A stretch of 64,000 bases of DNA, taken from positions 558,001 to 622,000 of the forward strand of contig NZ_FNUJ01000005.1 of assembly GCF_900107925.1 (NCBI RefSeq), given 5' to 3'. Under the pieces are notes generated by a model, which saw only the letters and a program-made list of their open reading frames with translations, was not told the origin of the DNA and searched no databases. Both the position numbers and the translations under genes were made by a program. Below, in pieces: positions 27,513-36,603 of this stretch. This DNA is from Amycolatopsis pretoriensis (lineage in GTDB: Bacteria; Actinomycetota; Actinomycetes; Mycobacteriales; Pseudonocardiaceae). Each line of letters starts with the position of its first letter. Within the stretch, counting starts at the first letter, position 1.

Positions 27513-29423
27513 ATGTGCGGCATCGCAGGCACCTACCTCTGGCCGGACGGCGGGCCGCTCACCGACCGGCTGACCAAGACGCTGGCCCACCGCGGGCCGG
27601 ACGGCTCCGGCCGCTACGACCACGCGGCCGGCGCCGGCTCTGTCCACTTGGGACACCGGCGGCTCTCGATCGTCGACCTGACCGAGACCGGCGCCCAGCC
27701 GATGGTCCTCGACGGCCTCGCGCTGAGCTACAACGGCGAGCTGTACAACGCACCCGAGCTGCGAGCCGAGCTGGCCGCGGCCGGCGTCCGCTTCCGCGGC
27801 ACGTCCGACACCGAGGTGCTGCTGCAGGCGTGGCGGCGCTGGGGCACCGACTGCCTGCCCAAGCTGCGCGGGATGTTCGCCTTCGCCATGTTCGAGGAGG
27901 GCACCGGCGAGCTGTTCCTGGTCCGCGACCAGCTGGGCATCAAGCCGCTGTTCTTCGTCCAGCGGGGCGGCGGGGTCGCCTTCGCGTCCGAGCTCAAGGC
28001 CCTCGCCGGTGAGCTCGGCGGGTCGCTACGGGTCGACAACGCGGCGCTGATCGCGTCGCTGCTCTACTACTGGGTGCCGGACGGCCGGTGCGCGTACGAA
28101 GGCGCGGAGAAGCTGCAGCCGGGCACGTGGCTGCGCTGCCGCCCGGACGGCCAGGTCGACCGCGGCCGCTTCTGGTCGCTGCGCGAGGTCGCCGAGGAAG
28201 GTGCGGCCTTCGACGGCGACGTCGACCTGCACGCCGTCATCGCGGAGTCGACCGCCAAGCACCTCATCTCGGACGTCCCGGTGGCGACGTTCCTCTCGGG
28301 CGGCCTGGACTCCAGCTACCTGACGGCGCTGGCCGCGCGGTCGCAGCCGGGGATTTCGGCTTACACCATCGGGTTCCGCGCCGAGGACGCCAAGTTCGAG
28401 GCGATGCCGGACGACCTGAAGTACGCCCGGATCGTCGCGCAGCAGTTCGGCGTCGACCTGCACGAGATCGAGATCGCGCCGCAGGTGCTCGACCTGCTGC
28501 CGAAGATGACCTACCACCTCGACGAGCCGATCGGCGACCCGGCGGCGATCAACTCGTTCCTGATCTGCTCGGCCGCGCGCGAGGCCGGCGTCAAGGTGAT
28601 GCTGTCCGGGATGGGCGCCGACGAGCTGTTCGCCGGGTACCGCAAGCACCTCGCGAACCTGATCGCGTTGCGCTACCACAAGGTGCCGGGCGCGGTCCGC
28701 CGTCCGGTGGAGTCCATTGTGGACCGGCTGCCGGTGGCGTCGGCCAAGCGCGGGTACCGGTCGGTGCGGTTCGCGAAGCGGTTCCTGTCCTTCGCGGGCC
28801 TGCCGGAGGAGACGGCGTTCCGGCGCAGCTACACGATGTACGACCGCGAGGAGCTGCTTTCGCTAGTCAACCCGGACCTGGCTTCTTCCGTGGACGACGT
28901 CCTGACCGAGCACGCGGACACGTACAACGACCAGGCGCTGGACGACTTCGTCAACCGCATGTGCCTGGCCGACTCGCGGATGTTCCTGCCCGGACTGAAC
29001 CTGACCTACACGGACCGTTCGACGATGGCGGCGTCCACCGAGGTGCGGACGCCGTTCGTCGACGTCGAGGTCGTGCGGGCGGCGTTCAAGATCCCGGGGA
29101 ACGAGAAGATCGTCGGCCGCGCCGGGAAGATGGCGCTGAAGAAAGCGGCCGAGAACATCCTGCCCGGCGAGATCGTGCACCGGCCGAAGGGCCTGTTCAG
29201 CGCGCCGCTGCGGGCGTGGATGAGCCGCGACCTGGCGCCGCTGGTGCGTGAAGTCGTCAACGAAGGCGTGCTCGTTTCCTCCGGGCTTCTGCAGCGGGAA
29301 GCGTTGCAGCGCATGGTCGCCGAGGACGCCGCGGGTCAGGAAGACCGCGGCAAGCACCTCTGGCACGTCTTGACCCTCGAGTATTGGTACCGGAACGCGA
29401 TGTCTGGAGCGGGAGCGAAGTGA
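27513..29423 (+). CDS. asnB: Asparagine synthase (glutamine-hydrolysing)
   Basis: 636 residues. N-terminal class II glutaminase domain beginning MCGIAG, with Cys2 as the nucleophile, and a C-terminal synthetase domain with the pyrophosphate loop SGGLDSS near residue 262. It adenylates a carboxylate and transfers ammonia from glutamine. Inside a uronate-polymer locus such paralogs may amidate the uronic acid carboxyl rather than make asparagine; this is inference from context. 34 bases after the Wzz-like gene; the stop overlaps the GTG of the bi-domain oxidoreductase. Confidence 0.93.
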   Translation: MCGIAGTYLWPDGGPLTDRLTKTLAHRGPDGSGRYDHAAGAGSVHLGHRRLSIVDLTETGAQPMVLDGLALSYNGELYNAPELRAELAAAGVRFRGTSDTEVLLQAWRRWGTDCLPKLRGMFAFAMFEEGTGELFLVRDQLGIKPLFFVQRGGGVAFASELKALAGELGGSLRVDNAALIASLLYYWVPDGRCAYEGAEKLQPGTWLRCRPDGQVDRGRFWSLREVAEEGAAFDGDVDLHAVIAESTAKHLISDVPVATFLSGGLDSSYLTALAARSQPGISAYTIGFRAEDAKFEAMPDDLKYARIVAQQFGVDLHEIEIAPQVLDLLPKMTYHLDEPIGDPAAINSFLICSAAREAGVKVMLSGMGADELFAGYRKHLANLIALRYHKVPGAVRRPVESIVDRLPVASAKRGYRSVRFAKRFLSFAGLPEETAFRRSYTMYDREELLSLVNPDLASSVDDVLTEHADTYNDQALDDFVNRMCLADSRMFLPGLNLTYTDRSTMAASTEVRTPFVDVEVVRAAFKIPGNEKIVGRAGKMALKKAAENILPGEIVHRPKGLFSAPLRAWMSRDLAPLVREVVNEGVLVSSGLLQREALQRMVAEDAAGQEDRGKHLWHVLTLEYWYRNAMSGAGAK

Positions 29424-31597
29424 AGCAGGTAGTCCAGAACTACAAGAGCGGGGAACTGGCGCTCCTCGAGGTCCCCGAGCCCGCCTGCAAGCCGGGTGGC
29501 GTGCTGGTGCGGACGGTGTACTCGCTGATCTCGACCGGCACCGAGATGATGAAGGTGTCCGAGGCCAGCATGTCCCTGGTGGGCAAGGCGAAGGCCCGGC
29601 CCGACCAGGTCGCGAAGGTGATGCAGAGCGTCGCTACGAACGGCCTCTCGGCGACCTACCGCAAGGTCACGTCCAAGCTGGACTCCTACACCCCGCTCGG
29701 CTACTCGCTGTGCGGCATCGTCGAGCAGGTCGGCGACGGCATCACCGACGTCGCGGTCGGCGACCTCGTGGCCTGCGCGGGCAACGAGCACGCGCTGCAC
29801 TCCGAGCTGAACTGGGTGCCCAAGAACCTCTACTCGCGCGTGCCGAACGGCGTCGACCCGCGGCACGCGGCGTTCGGCACGGTCGGGTCGATCGCGATGC
29901 AGGGCGTCCGCCGCGGTGAGCCGCAGATCGGCGACGTCGCCCTGGTGATCGGGCTGGGCCTGATCGGCCAGCTGGTCGTCCAGCTGCTGGCGTCGTCCGG
30001 CGTGCGCGTGGTCGGTGTCGACCCGGACCCCGAGCGGTGCAAGCTCGCCGAGAGCCTCGGCGCGCTGACCTGCGCGCACCCGGCGTCCGGCATCGTCGAC
30101 ACCGCGGTGGAGGAGCTGACGCACGGCGCGGGCGTCGACCAGACGTACCTGGCCGCGGGCGGCAACACGAACGACCCGGTCGAGCTGGCCGCGAAGCTGT
30201 CGCGCGACCGCGGCCGCGTGATCGACATCGGCAAGTGCAAGCTCGACCTGCCGTGGAACGCCTACTACGAGAAGGAACTCGACGTCCGGTTCTCGCGGTC
30301 GTACGGGCCGGGCCGCTACGACCCGTCGTACGAGCTGGAGGGGCGTGACTACCCGATCGGGCAGGTCCGCTGGACCGAGCGCCGCAACCTCGAGTGCGTC
30401 CTCGACCTGATCGCGCGTGACCGGCTCGACGTCGAGCCGCTGATCACGCACGTCTCGGACTTCTCTTCTGCTGTCGAGACGTACCAGTCGCTGAACGAGG
30501 GCGCGTTGAAGGCGGTGGCGGTGCTGTTCCGCTACCCGGACGCGGTCGCCCGGACGGAGCCGGTCGTGACGTCCGCGCGGGTCGGGGTGACGTCGTCGCC
30601 GGCGGCTGCCTTGCCGGCCGGCCAGCCGGTGCGGTTGGGCTTCATCGGGGCGGGCAACTATGCGTCGTCGATGCTGCTGCCGCACCTGACCGAGCGCGAC
30701 GACGTGCAGCTCAAGCACGTCGCGACGACGTCGGCGCTGTCCGGCGCGAACGCCCGGCGCAAGTTCGGGTTCGCTTCGGCGTCCACGGACATCGACGACG
30801 TCCTCGGCGACTCGGCGATCGACGCGGTGTTCGTCGTGACGCGGCACAGCTCGCACGCGGAGCTGACGCGCCAGGCGTTGCTGGCGGGCAAGACGGTGTT
30901 CGTCGAGAAGCCGCTGGCGTTGTCGCCCGCGGAGCTGCAGAAGGTCCTGGACGCGATCGAGGAGTCGGGCAACGACCGCTTGCAGGTCGGCTTCAACCGC
31001 CGGTTCGCGCCGCTGCTGCACGAGGCCCGCGGCCAGTTCGGCCCCCGAGTCGGCCCGGCGACGGTCCGCTACCTGGTCAACGCGGGCCGGCTCGACCACG
31101 GCAGCTGGTACAACCAGACGGATTCGGAAGGTTCGCGCTTCGCAGGCGAGGGCGGGCACTTCATCGACACGGTGAGCTGGCTCCTCGACGCGGACCCGGT
31201 GTCGGTATTCGCAACGGGCGACCTCCAGGTGACGCTGGGCTACCCGGACGGCTCGACGGCGGTCATCACGTACGCGGAGACGGGCTCATCGGGCTTCCCG
31301 AAGGAAACGTTGGACTTGACGGCCGACGGCAAGGTCCTGAAGTTCGACGACTTCGTGCGCGCATCGGTGTACTCGCGCAAGAAGTGGGCGAGTTCGCGGA
31401 TCCCGAAGGGGCGTGACAAGGGGCAGGCCGCGGAGGTCAACGCGTTCCTGGAGGCGGTCCGGACTGGCGGGCCGATGCCGATTTCGGTGACGTCACTGGC
31501 GGCGACCACGCTGGCGACGTTGGCCGCGCAGGCCAGCGTCGCGAACGCGGCCCCGGTTCGGATCGAGCTGCCGACCAAGGCGGGTGCCCCGGCATGA
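29420..31597 (+). CDS. Bi-domain oxidoreductase (zinc MDR dehydrogenase fused to Gfo/Idh/MocA)
   Basis: 725 residues. Residues 1-370 form a medium-chain dehydrogenase with the nucleotide loop VIGLGLIGQLVVQLL; residues 400-720 form a Gfo/Idh/MocA domain with LGFIGAGNYASSM and the EKPLAL catalytic-lysine region. Such fusions occur next to heparinase II/III genes and asparagine synthases in many exopolysaccharide loci and probably interconvert a sugar through a keto intermediate. The start is the GTG that overlaps asnB. The C-terminal codons (LPTKAGAPA) are echoed at the end of the next small ORF. Confidence 0.92.
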   Translation: MKQVVQNYKSGELALLEVPEPACKPGGVLVRTVYSLISTGTEMMKVSEASMSLVGKAKARPDQVAKVMQSVATNGLSATYRKVTSKLDSYTPLGYSLCGIVEQVGDGITDVAVGDLVACAGNEHALHSELNWVPKNLYSRVPNGVDPRHAAFGTVGSIAMQGVRRGEPQIGDVALVIGLGLIGQLVVQLLASSGVRVVGVDPDPERCKLAESLGALTCAHPASGIVDTAVEELTHGAGVDQTYLAAGGNTNDPVELAAKLSRDRGRVIDIGKCKLDLPWNAYYEKELDVRFSRSYGPGRYDPSYELEGRDYPIGQVRWTERRNLECVLDLIARDRLDVEPLITHVSDFSSAVETYQSLNEGALKAVAVLFRYPDAVARTEPVVTSARVGVTSSPAAALPAGQPVRLGFIGAGNYASSMLLPHLTERDDVQLKHVATTSALSGANARRKFGFASASTDIDDVLGDSAIDAVFVVTRHSSHAELTRQALLAGKTVFVEKPLALSPAELQKVLDAIEESGNDRLQVGFNRRFAPLLHEARGQFGPRVGPATVRYLVNAGRLDHGSWYNQTDSEGSRFAGEGGHFIDTVSWLLDADPVSVFATGDLQVTLGYPDGSTAVITYAETGSSGFPKETLDLTADGKVLKFDDFVRASVYSRKKWASSRIPKGRDKGQAAEVNAFLEAVRTGGPMPISVTSLAATTLATLAAQASVANAAPVRIELPTKAGAPA

Positions 31598-31872
31598 GCG
31601 GCCTCGCATCGGGCACGGTGCCGCGCTCGGCCATGCCGAGCGCGGTTCCGGTCCGGCCGGCGTTGGTCCGACCGAGCCGGCCGAGTGCCGCCCCGGTCCG
31701 GCCGGCGCTGCTGCGGCCGGCGGGTCTGGGCCTTCCGAGCATCGCAGCGGCGCTGGTCCGCTCGAGCGGACCGGGTGTCGTCCCGGTCCGGCCGGAGCTG
31801 CCCCGTCCGTCCATACCGAGCGCCGCGCTGAACCGGCCGGCGGTGCTGCCGAAGGCAGGTGCCCGGCCATGA
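31594..31872 (+). CDS. Small repeat-built ORF, coupled on both sides
   Basis: 92 residues with no recognised family: Pro, Arg, Ala and Val make up most of it. It is built from degenerate units of about 15 residues (SAVPVRPALVRPSRP, SAAPVRPALLRPAGL, GVVPVRPELPRPSIP, SAALNRPAVLPKAG); at DNA level CCGGTCCGGCCGG recurs three times. It begins in an ATGA overlap with the upstream stop and ends in an ATGA overlap with the heparinase start. Its last residues LPKAGARP resemble the end of the upstream protein, LPTKAGAPA. It may be a real small protein, or a repeat expansion that kept the translational relay open. Confidence 0.5.
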   Translation: MSGLASGTVPRSAMPSAVPVRPALVRPSRPSAAPVRPALLRPAGLGLPSIAAALVRSSGPGVVPVRPELPRPSIPSAALNRPAVLPKAGARP

Positions 31873-33815
31873 TGGGTCCCGGCTGGTACCTGCGCCGGCT
31901 TTCCCGGATGGGGCCGGCGGAGGTCGTCGGCCGTGCTCGGCATGCCCTTGTGCAGCGGCAGTGGCGGACCTCGCTGCCCACCCCTCCGGACTGGCCGGCG
32001 CATCCGCGCTTCACCGCCGTGCTCCCGGCCGGCGCGCTCGACAAGGTGTCCGGTGAGGCCGTCAAGCGGCTGCTCGCCACCGCCGACGAGCTGCTGGCCG
32101 GGCGCGCCGAGTACTTCGGCGTGACCCGCTCGGACCTGGACGCGCCCGACTGGTTCCTCGACCCCAAGACCGGCCGCCGGGCGCCGGCCGAGCCCTACGC
32201 CTTCGACGTGCCCTACCGCTCGGAAGACACCGTCGGCGACATCAAGCAGATCTGGGAACCGTCGCGCCACCAGCACCTGACCCTGCTGGCCGCGGCTTAC
32301 GCCCTGACCGGGTCCGCGGCCTACGCCGAACGCGTGGCCGCGCACCTGCGCTCGTGGTGGGCGGAAAACCCGCCGTTGCGCGGCCCGCACTGGATCAGCG
32401 GCATCGAGCTGGGCATCCGGCTCCTGTCGTGGGTCTGGACGCGCCGCCTGCTCGACGGCTGGGACGGCGTCGGCGACCTCTTCGAGGACAACCCGGACTT
32501 CCACCTCCAGCTGTGGCACCACCAGAACTGGCTGGCGAACCTGCGCAGCCACGGCTCGTCGGCCAACAACCACGTCATCGCCGAGGACGCCGGCCTGCTC
32601 GCCGCCGCCTGCGCGTTCGGCTGGTTCCCGGAGTCCGCGGGCTGGCGGACCGAGGCGATGCGGTCGCTGGACGTCCAGCTCGCCCGCAACACCTTCCCCT
32701 CCGGGCTCAACGCCGAACTGGCGTCCGAGTACCACGGTCTCGTCCTGGAGCTCGGCCTGGCGGCGGCGGTGGAAGCCGACGCGGCCGGCACGCCGGTGCC
32801 GGACTCCACGTGGGACGTCCTGCTCCGGATGACCGACGCTCTCGCGTCCATTGTGGACAACAAGCTCCGCCCGCCGCGGCAGGGCGACGCCGACGACGGC
32901 TTCGGCCTGATCGTCGACGGCACCGAGACCGACCGCTGGGCGTCGCTGCTGGCGACCGGCGAGGCGCTGTTCGGCCGCCTCGAGTGGTGGCCGCGGGTGC
33001 CGGGTGACGACGTCCGCACGCCACTGCTGGCTTCGCTGGTCTCCCGGACACCGCGCGCTTCGGGTGTCCGGCCCGGCCGGCGGCCCGCGCACCTGCGGGA
33101 CGCGGGCATGACGATCCTGCGGTCGGGCCGCGTCTGGGCCCGCTGCGACGGCGGGCCGCACGGCTTCCTCTCGATCGCCGCGCACGCCCACGCGGACGCG
33201 CTGGCGGTCGAGGTGCGGCACGACGGCGTCGACGTCCTCGCCGACCCGGGCACCTTCTGCTACCACGGCGAGCCGAGGTGGCGGTCGTACTTCCGCTCGA
33301 CGCTCGGCCACAACACCCTCGAACTCGGCGGGACCGACCAGTCGGTGTCCGGCGGCCCGTTCCTGTGGACGCGGCACGCGGTCACGAAGGTGCTGTCCGT
33401 CGAGACCCCGGCGAGCGGGCCCTCCCGCTGGACGGCGGCCCACGACGGCTACGCACCCGCGGTCCACCGCCGCACGGTCGAACTCGACGGCGACGTGCTG
33501 AAGATCGTCGACGAGGTGCTCGGCGACACCCGCCCGGCCGCGCGCCTGGCGTTCCACCTCGGCCCGGCGATCACCGCGCGGCTCGAGGACAACGTGGCCC
33601 ACCTGCGCTGGCAGGGCGCCGCCACCGGTTCCGTGGCCCCGGTGCACACCGCGGTCGTGGAACTGCCGCCCGAGTTGTCGTGGACGGCCCACCGCGGTGA
33701 GATCGAGCCACCCCTCGGCTGGTACTCCGCGGGCTTCGGCCGCAAGGAGCCGTCGACCACCCTCGTCGGCTCCGGCACCCCCGGACACCTCACCACCCTG
33801 CTCCGCTTCAGTTAG
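31869..33815 (+). CDS. Heparinase II/III family polysaccharide lyase-like protein
   Basis: 648 residues. An N-terminal alpha/alpha toroid (WEPSRHQHLTLLAAAYALTG, HHQNWLANLRSHGSSANNHV with candidate catalytic Asn/His) is followed by the C-terminal beta-sandwich with the family motifs HAHADALAVEVR, DVLADPGTFCYHG and FRSTLGHNTLELGG. Members cleave uronate-containing polymers by beta-elimination. No signal peptide is evident, so it may act on cytoplasmic or membrane-side intermediates, or be exported by another route. MM start coupled to the small ORF. In context it probably edits the polymer made by this locus. Confidence 0.9.
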   Translation: MMGPGWYLRRLSRMGPAEVVGRARHALVQRQWRTSLPTPPDWPAHPRFTAVLPAGALDKVSGEAVKRLLATADELLAGRAEYFGVTRSDLDAPDWFLDPKTGRRAPAEPYAFDVPYRSEDTVGDIKQIWEPSRHQHLTLLAAAYALTGSAAYAERVAAHLRSWWAENPPLRGPHWISGIELGIRLLSWVWTRRLLDGWDGVGDLFEDNPDFHLQLWHHQNWLANLRSHGSSANNHVIAEDAGLLAAACAFGWFPESAGWRTEAMRSLDVQLARNTFPSGLNAELASEYHGLVLELGLAAAVEADAAGTPVPDSTWDVLLRMTDALASIVDNKLRPPRQGDADDGFGLIVDGTETDRWASLLATGEALFGRLEWWPRVPGDDVRTPLLASLVSRTPRASGVRPGRRPAHLRDAGMTILRSGRVWARCDGGPHGFLSIAAHAHADALAVEVRHDGVDVLADPGTFCYHGEPRWRSYFRSTLGHNTLELGGTDQSVSGGPFLWTRHAVTKVLSVETPASGPSRWTAAHDGYAPAVHRRTVELDGDVLKIVDEVLGDTRPAARLAFHLGPAITARLEDNVAHLRWQGAATGSVAPVHTAVVELPPELSWTAHRGEIEPPLGWYSAGFGRKEPSTTLVGSGTPGHLTTLLRFS

Positions 33816-33824
33816 GACCCGCCC

Positions 33825-35348
33825 GTGACAGCCCGCCGCCTCCGACTCCGCCGTGCCGCTCCGCTGCTCGGCGTCCTCCTCACGGTCGCGGCGTGCTCGA
33901 GCGGACCCGACACCGAAGGCCCGGCGCAGGCCACCCCGGCCCCCAGCGGGTCGGTCGCGGCCGTGTGCGACAAGGAACCCGCCGGACCGGCCGCCGCGCC
34001 GGCGGGCGCGGTCGTCGTCGACCCGGCCGTGCCCGGCGACCTCGCCACGAAGACGCGGGCGGCCGGCCCGGGCACGACGTTCTGGCTCCAGCCGGGCAAG
34101 CACATCCTCGGCGACGACAAGTACGACCAGGTGACCCCGAAGGACGGCGACGTCTACATCGGCGCCCCCGGTGCGGTCGTCGACGGCCGCAAGATCAACC
34201 AGTACGCGTTCACCGGCCACGGGACGAACGTCAAGCTCACCTACCTGACCGTCCAGGGCTTCGCGGCGCCCCGCGACGAAGGCGTGGTCAACCACGACTC
34301 CGGCGACGGCTGGGTGATCGAGCACTCGACCATCCAGGACAACGACGGCGCCGGCCTGATGGCGGGCGCGCGCCAGCAGGTGCGCGGCAACTGCCTGCGC
34401 CGCAACGGCCAGTACGGGATCAACGCCTTCTCCGGCAGCACGCCGATCACCGCGCTGGTCGTCGAGGGCAACGAGATCGCCGGCAACAACACCGGCGACT
34501 GGGAAGCGAAGATCGACGGCTGCGGCTGCACCGGCGGCGTCAAGTTCTGGGACGTCAACGGCGCCGACGTGCGCGGCAACTGGGTGCACGACAACCACGG
34601 CACCGGGCTGTGGGCCGACACGAACAACAACGACTTCCTCATCGAGGGCAACCTCATCGAGAAGAACGACAGCGCCGCGCTGATCTACGAGATCAGCTAC
34701 AACGCGGTCATCCGGGACAACACGATCCGCAACAACAACTGGGTCGACGGCCGCCGCTACGCCGACAAGGGCGACAACTTCCCGACCTCCGCCGTCTACA
34801 TCTCCGAGTCCGGCGGCGAGCCGCGGATCAAGGCGCGGACGGCGAAGATCGAGATCTCCCGCAACTACCTGGAGAACAACTGGTCCGGGATCACGTTGTG
34901 GGAGAACGCCGACCGCTACTGCAACAGCCCGGCGAACACCTCCTCCGGCGACTGCACCCGGCTGGTCCAGAACGTGAAGCAGTGCGCGGACCCGGCCATC
35001 GCGAGCGGGCCGCTGCTGAGCGACTGCCGCTGGAAGACCCAGCACGTCGACATCCACGACAACAAGTTCGTCCTCGACGCGGCCGTGGTCGGCTGCCAGG
35101 CCTCCTGCGGGCGGATGGGCCTGCTGTCGAACTTCGGCAGCTACCCGGACTGGTCGCCGTACAAGGGCGACGTCGTCCAGGAGGCGATCACCTACAAACA
35201 GGACAACCACTGGCACGACAACAGCTACGCCGGCCCGTGGACGTTCATCGCGTACACCACCGACCGCATCCTCGAGATCGGCGAGTGGGAAGGCTCGCCG
35301 TACTCGCAGGACACCGGCAGCACGTTCACCGCCCAGGGTGGTGGCTGA
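33825..35348 (+). CDS. Right-handed parallel beta-helix lipoprotein (copy A)
   Basis: 507 residues. GTG start, basic n-region, hydrophobic core and lipobox LTVAACSS, so a lipid-anchored extracytoplasmic protein. The mature part shows the repeating short strands and Asn ladders of a pectate-lyase-type beta-helix (VVNHDSGDGWVIEHSTIQDN, GLWADTNNNDFLIEGNLIEK). Two Cys-rich loops (DGCGCTGG, CQASCGRM) probably form disulfides. AlgG-type C5 epimerases share this fold, but their DPHD motif is absent. A homologue lies inverted at 39494-40975. Likely binds, cleaves or modifies the locus polysaccharide. Confidence 0.88.
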   Translation: MTARRLRLRRAAPLLGVLLTVAACSSGPDTEGPAQATPAPSGSVAAVCDKEPAGPAAAPAGAVVVDPAVPGDLATKTRAAGPGTTFWLQPGKHILGDDKYDQVTPKDGDVYIGAPGAVVDGRKINQYAFTGHGTNVKLTYLTVQGFAAPRDEGVVNHDSGDGWVIEHSTIQDNDGAGLMAGARQQVRGNCLRRNGQYGINAFSGSTPITALVVEGNEIAGNNTGDWEAKIDGCGCTGGVKFWDVNGADVRGNWVHDNHGTGLWADTNNNDFLIEGNLIEKNDSAALIYEISYNAVIRDNTIRNNNWVDGRRYADKGDNFPTSAVYISESGGEPRIKARTAKIEISRNYLENNWSGITLWENADRYCNSPANTSSGDCTRLVQNVKQCADPAIASGPLLSDCRWKTQHVDIHDNKFVLDAAVVGCQASCGRMGLLSNFGSYPDWSPYKGDVVQEAITYKQDNHWHDNSYAGPWTFIAYTTDRILEIGEWEGSPYSQDTGSTFTAQGGG

Positions 35349-36603
35349 CGTGGCGGCGCACACCGGCATCGCGGGCATCCGCGGCGACGCCGCGGCCGAA
35401 CCCGCCTCGGCGACGCCGAAGTGGGCGGGCCTGGCGTGGGCGCTGCTGATCCTGAACACGCTCGGCTCGACCGGCGCGAAGACGGTCATCCCGCTCCCGC
35501 GCTCGGTCAGCCAGCTGGTGACCATGGGTTCGCTGATGACGGCGTTCGTGATCGCGCTGGTGCTGAACAAGCACCTGCGGATCCGGCCGAGCGCGTACCT
35601 GCTCCTCCTGACGTTCCTGCTGGGGTCGAGCGTCCTCGCCAGCATCGACCTCAAGGAAGGCGCCGGCGCGCTGTTCCGGTGCTTCCGGCTCACGGTCTTC
35701 GTCTCCACGCTCTGGTTGCTGACCCGCTGGTGGGACGGCGGGTTCAGCTTCGTCCGCTACCACATCCGCACCTACGCGATCGTGCTCGCGTCGGTGGCGA
35801 TCGGTCTGGTGGTCTCGCCCGGCAACGCGATGCCGGAGGAGTACGGCGGCCGGCTCTCGGGTGCCGTGTGGCCGCTCACCCCGCCGCAGATCGGCCAGTA
35901 CGCCGCGGTCATCTCCGGCCTGACGCTCCTCCTCTGGTTCGGGCGCCGCACGACGTGGCGCAGCGCGGTGTTCATCGTGGTTCCGGTGGTCGGGCTGCTG
36001 ATGCTGACGCACACCCGCACGGCGACGCTCGGCCTGATCGCCGGGCTGGCCGTGGCCTTCCTGTCGATGCTGCTGACCAGCGCCCGCGCGCGGAAGGTGT
36101 TCGCGTGGACGGTCGGCGTCGGCGGGGTCGCCGGCGTCGTGCTGGCGGGCGCACTGCAGACGTGGTTCCTGCGCGGGCAGAGCGCGGACAACTTCTCCAG
36201 CCTGACCGGCCGCGCGAAGGTGTGGGACGCGCTGCTGGAGGCCCCGCGGACGACGTCGGAGTACATCTTCGGGGTCGGGCTGACGGACAAGTCCTACGAC
36301 GGCCTCCCGATCGACAACAGCTGGCTCGCGATCTACCACGAGCAGGGTTTCGTCGGGATCGCGCTGGTGGCGGGGTTCCTCCTCACGTTGGTCGTGGTGG
36401 CCGTGCTGCGGCCGCCGTCGCTGGCTCGCGCGTGCGCGATCTTCCTGATCACCTACTGCATTTCGGCCTCCTACACCGAAGCCGGCCTCGGCGACGCGTC
36501 GCCGTACCTGCTGCACCTGGCCGTGGCCGCGTCGCTGCTGGTCCGTGGGGTGCCGGAGTCCGACGAACAAGCATTCATCCCGGCGAAGGGGACAGGCACG
36601 TGA
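35338..36603 (+). CDS. O-antigen ligase/Wzy-type polymerase
   Basis: 421 residues with about ten hydrophobic segments and a large loop before the last helices, the topology of the Wzy/WaaL (O-antigen ligase) superfamily. The loop carries LRGQSADNFSSLTGRAKVWD and IDNSWLAIYHEQGFVG, including the conserved Arg and the HExG-like segment of the family. It should polymerise or transfer undecaprenyl-linked repeat units outside the membrane. GTG codons at 35338, 35341 and 35350 are all possible starts near the previous stop. Its stop overlaps the next GTG by four bases. Confidence 0.87.
   Translation: MVADVAAHTGIAGIRGDAAAEPASATPKWAGLAWALLILNTLGSTGAKTVIPLPRSVSQLVTMGSLMTAFVIALVLNKHLRIRPSAYLLLLTFLLGSSVLASIDLKEGAGALFRCFRLTVFVSTLWLLTRWWDGGFSFVRYHIRTYAIVLASVAIGLVVSPGNAMPEEYGGRLSGAVWPLTPPQIGQYAAVISGLTLLLWFGRRTTWRSAVFIVVPVVGLLMLTHTRTATLGLIAGLAVAFLSMLLTSARARKVFAWTVGVGGVAGVVLAGALQTWFLRGQSADNFSSLTGRAKVWDALLEAPRTTSEYIFGVGLTDKSYDGLPIDNSWLAIYHEQGFVGIALVAGFLLTLVVVAVLRPPSLARACAIFLITYCISASYTEAGLGDASPYLLHLAVAASLLVRGVPESDEQAFIPAKGTGT

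Noticed and set aside
33825..35348. Assignment as an AlgG mannuronan C5-epimerase
   Set aside because: The fold and context fit, but the DPHD catalytic motif was not found in either copy, so only the fold is claimed.
31437..35708. A very long open frame on the minus strand across the heparinase and beta-helix genes
   Set aside because: It mirrors the real genes in a high-GC genome, has Arg/Asp/Val-rich composition without domains, and lies opposite two well-supported families.
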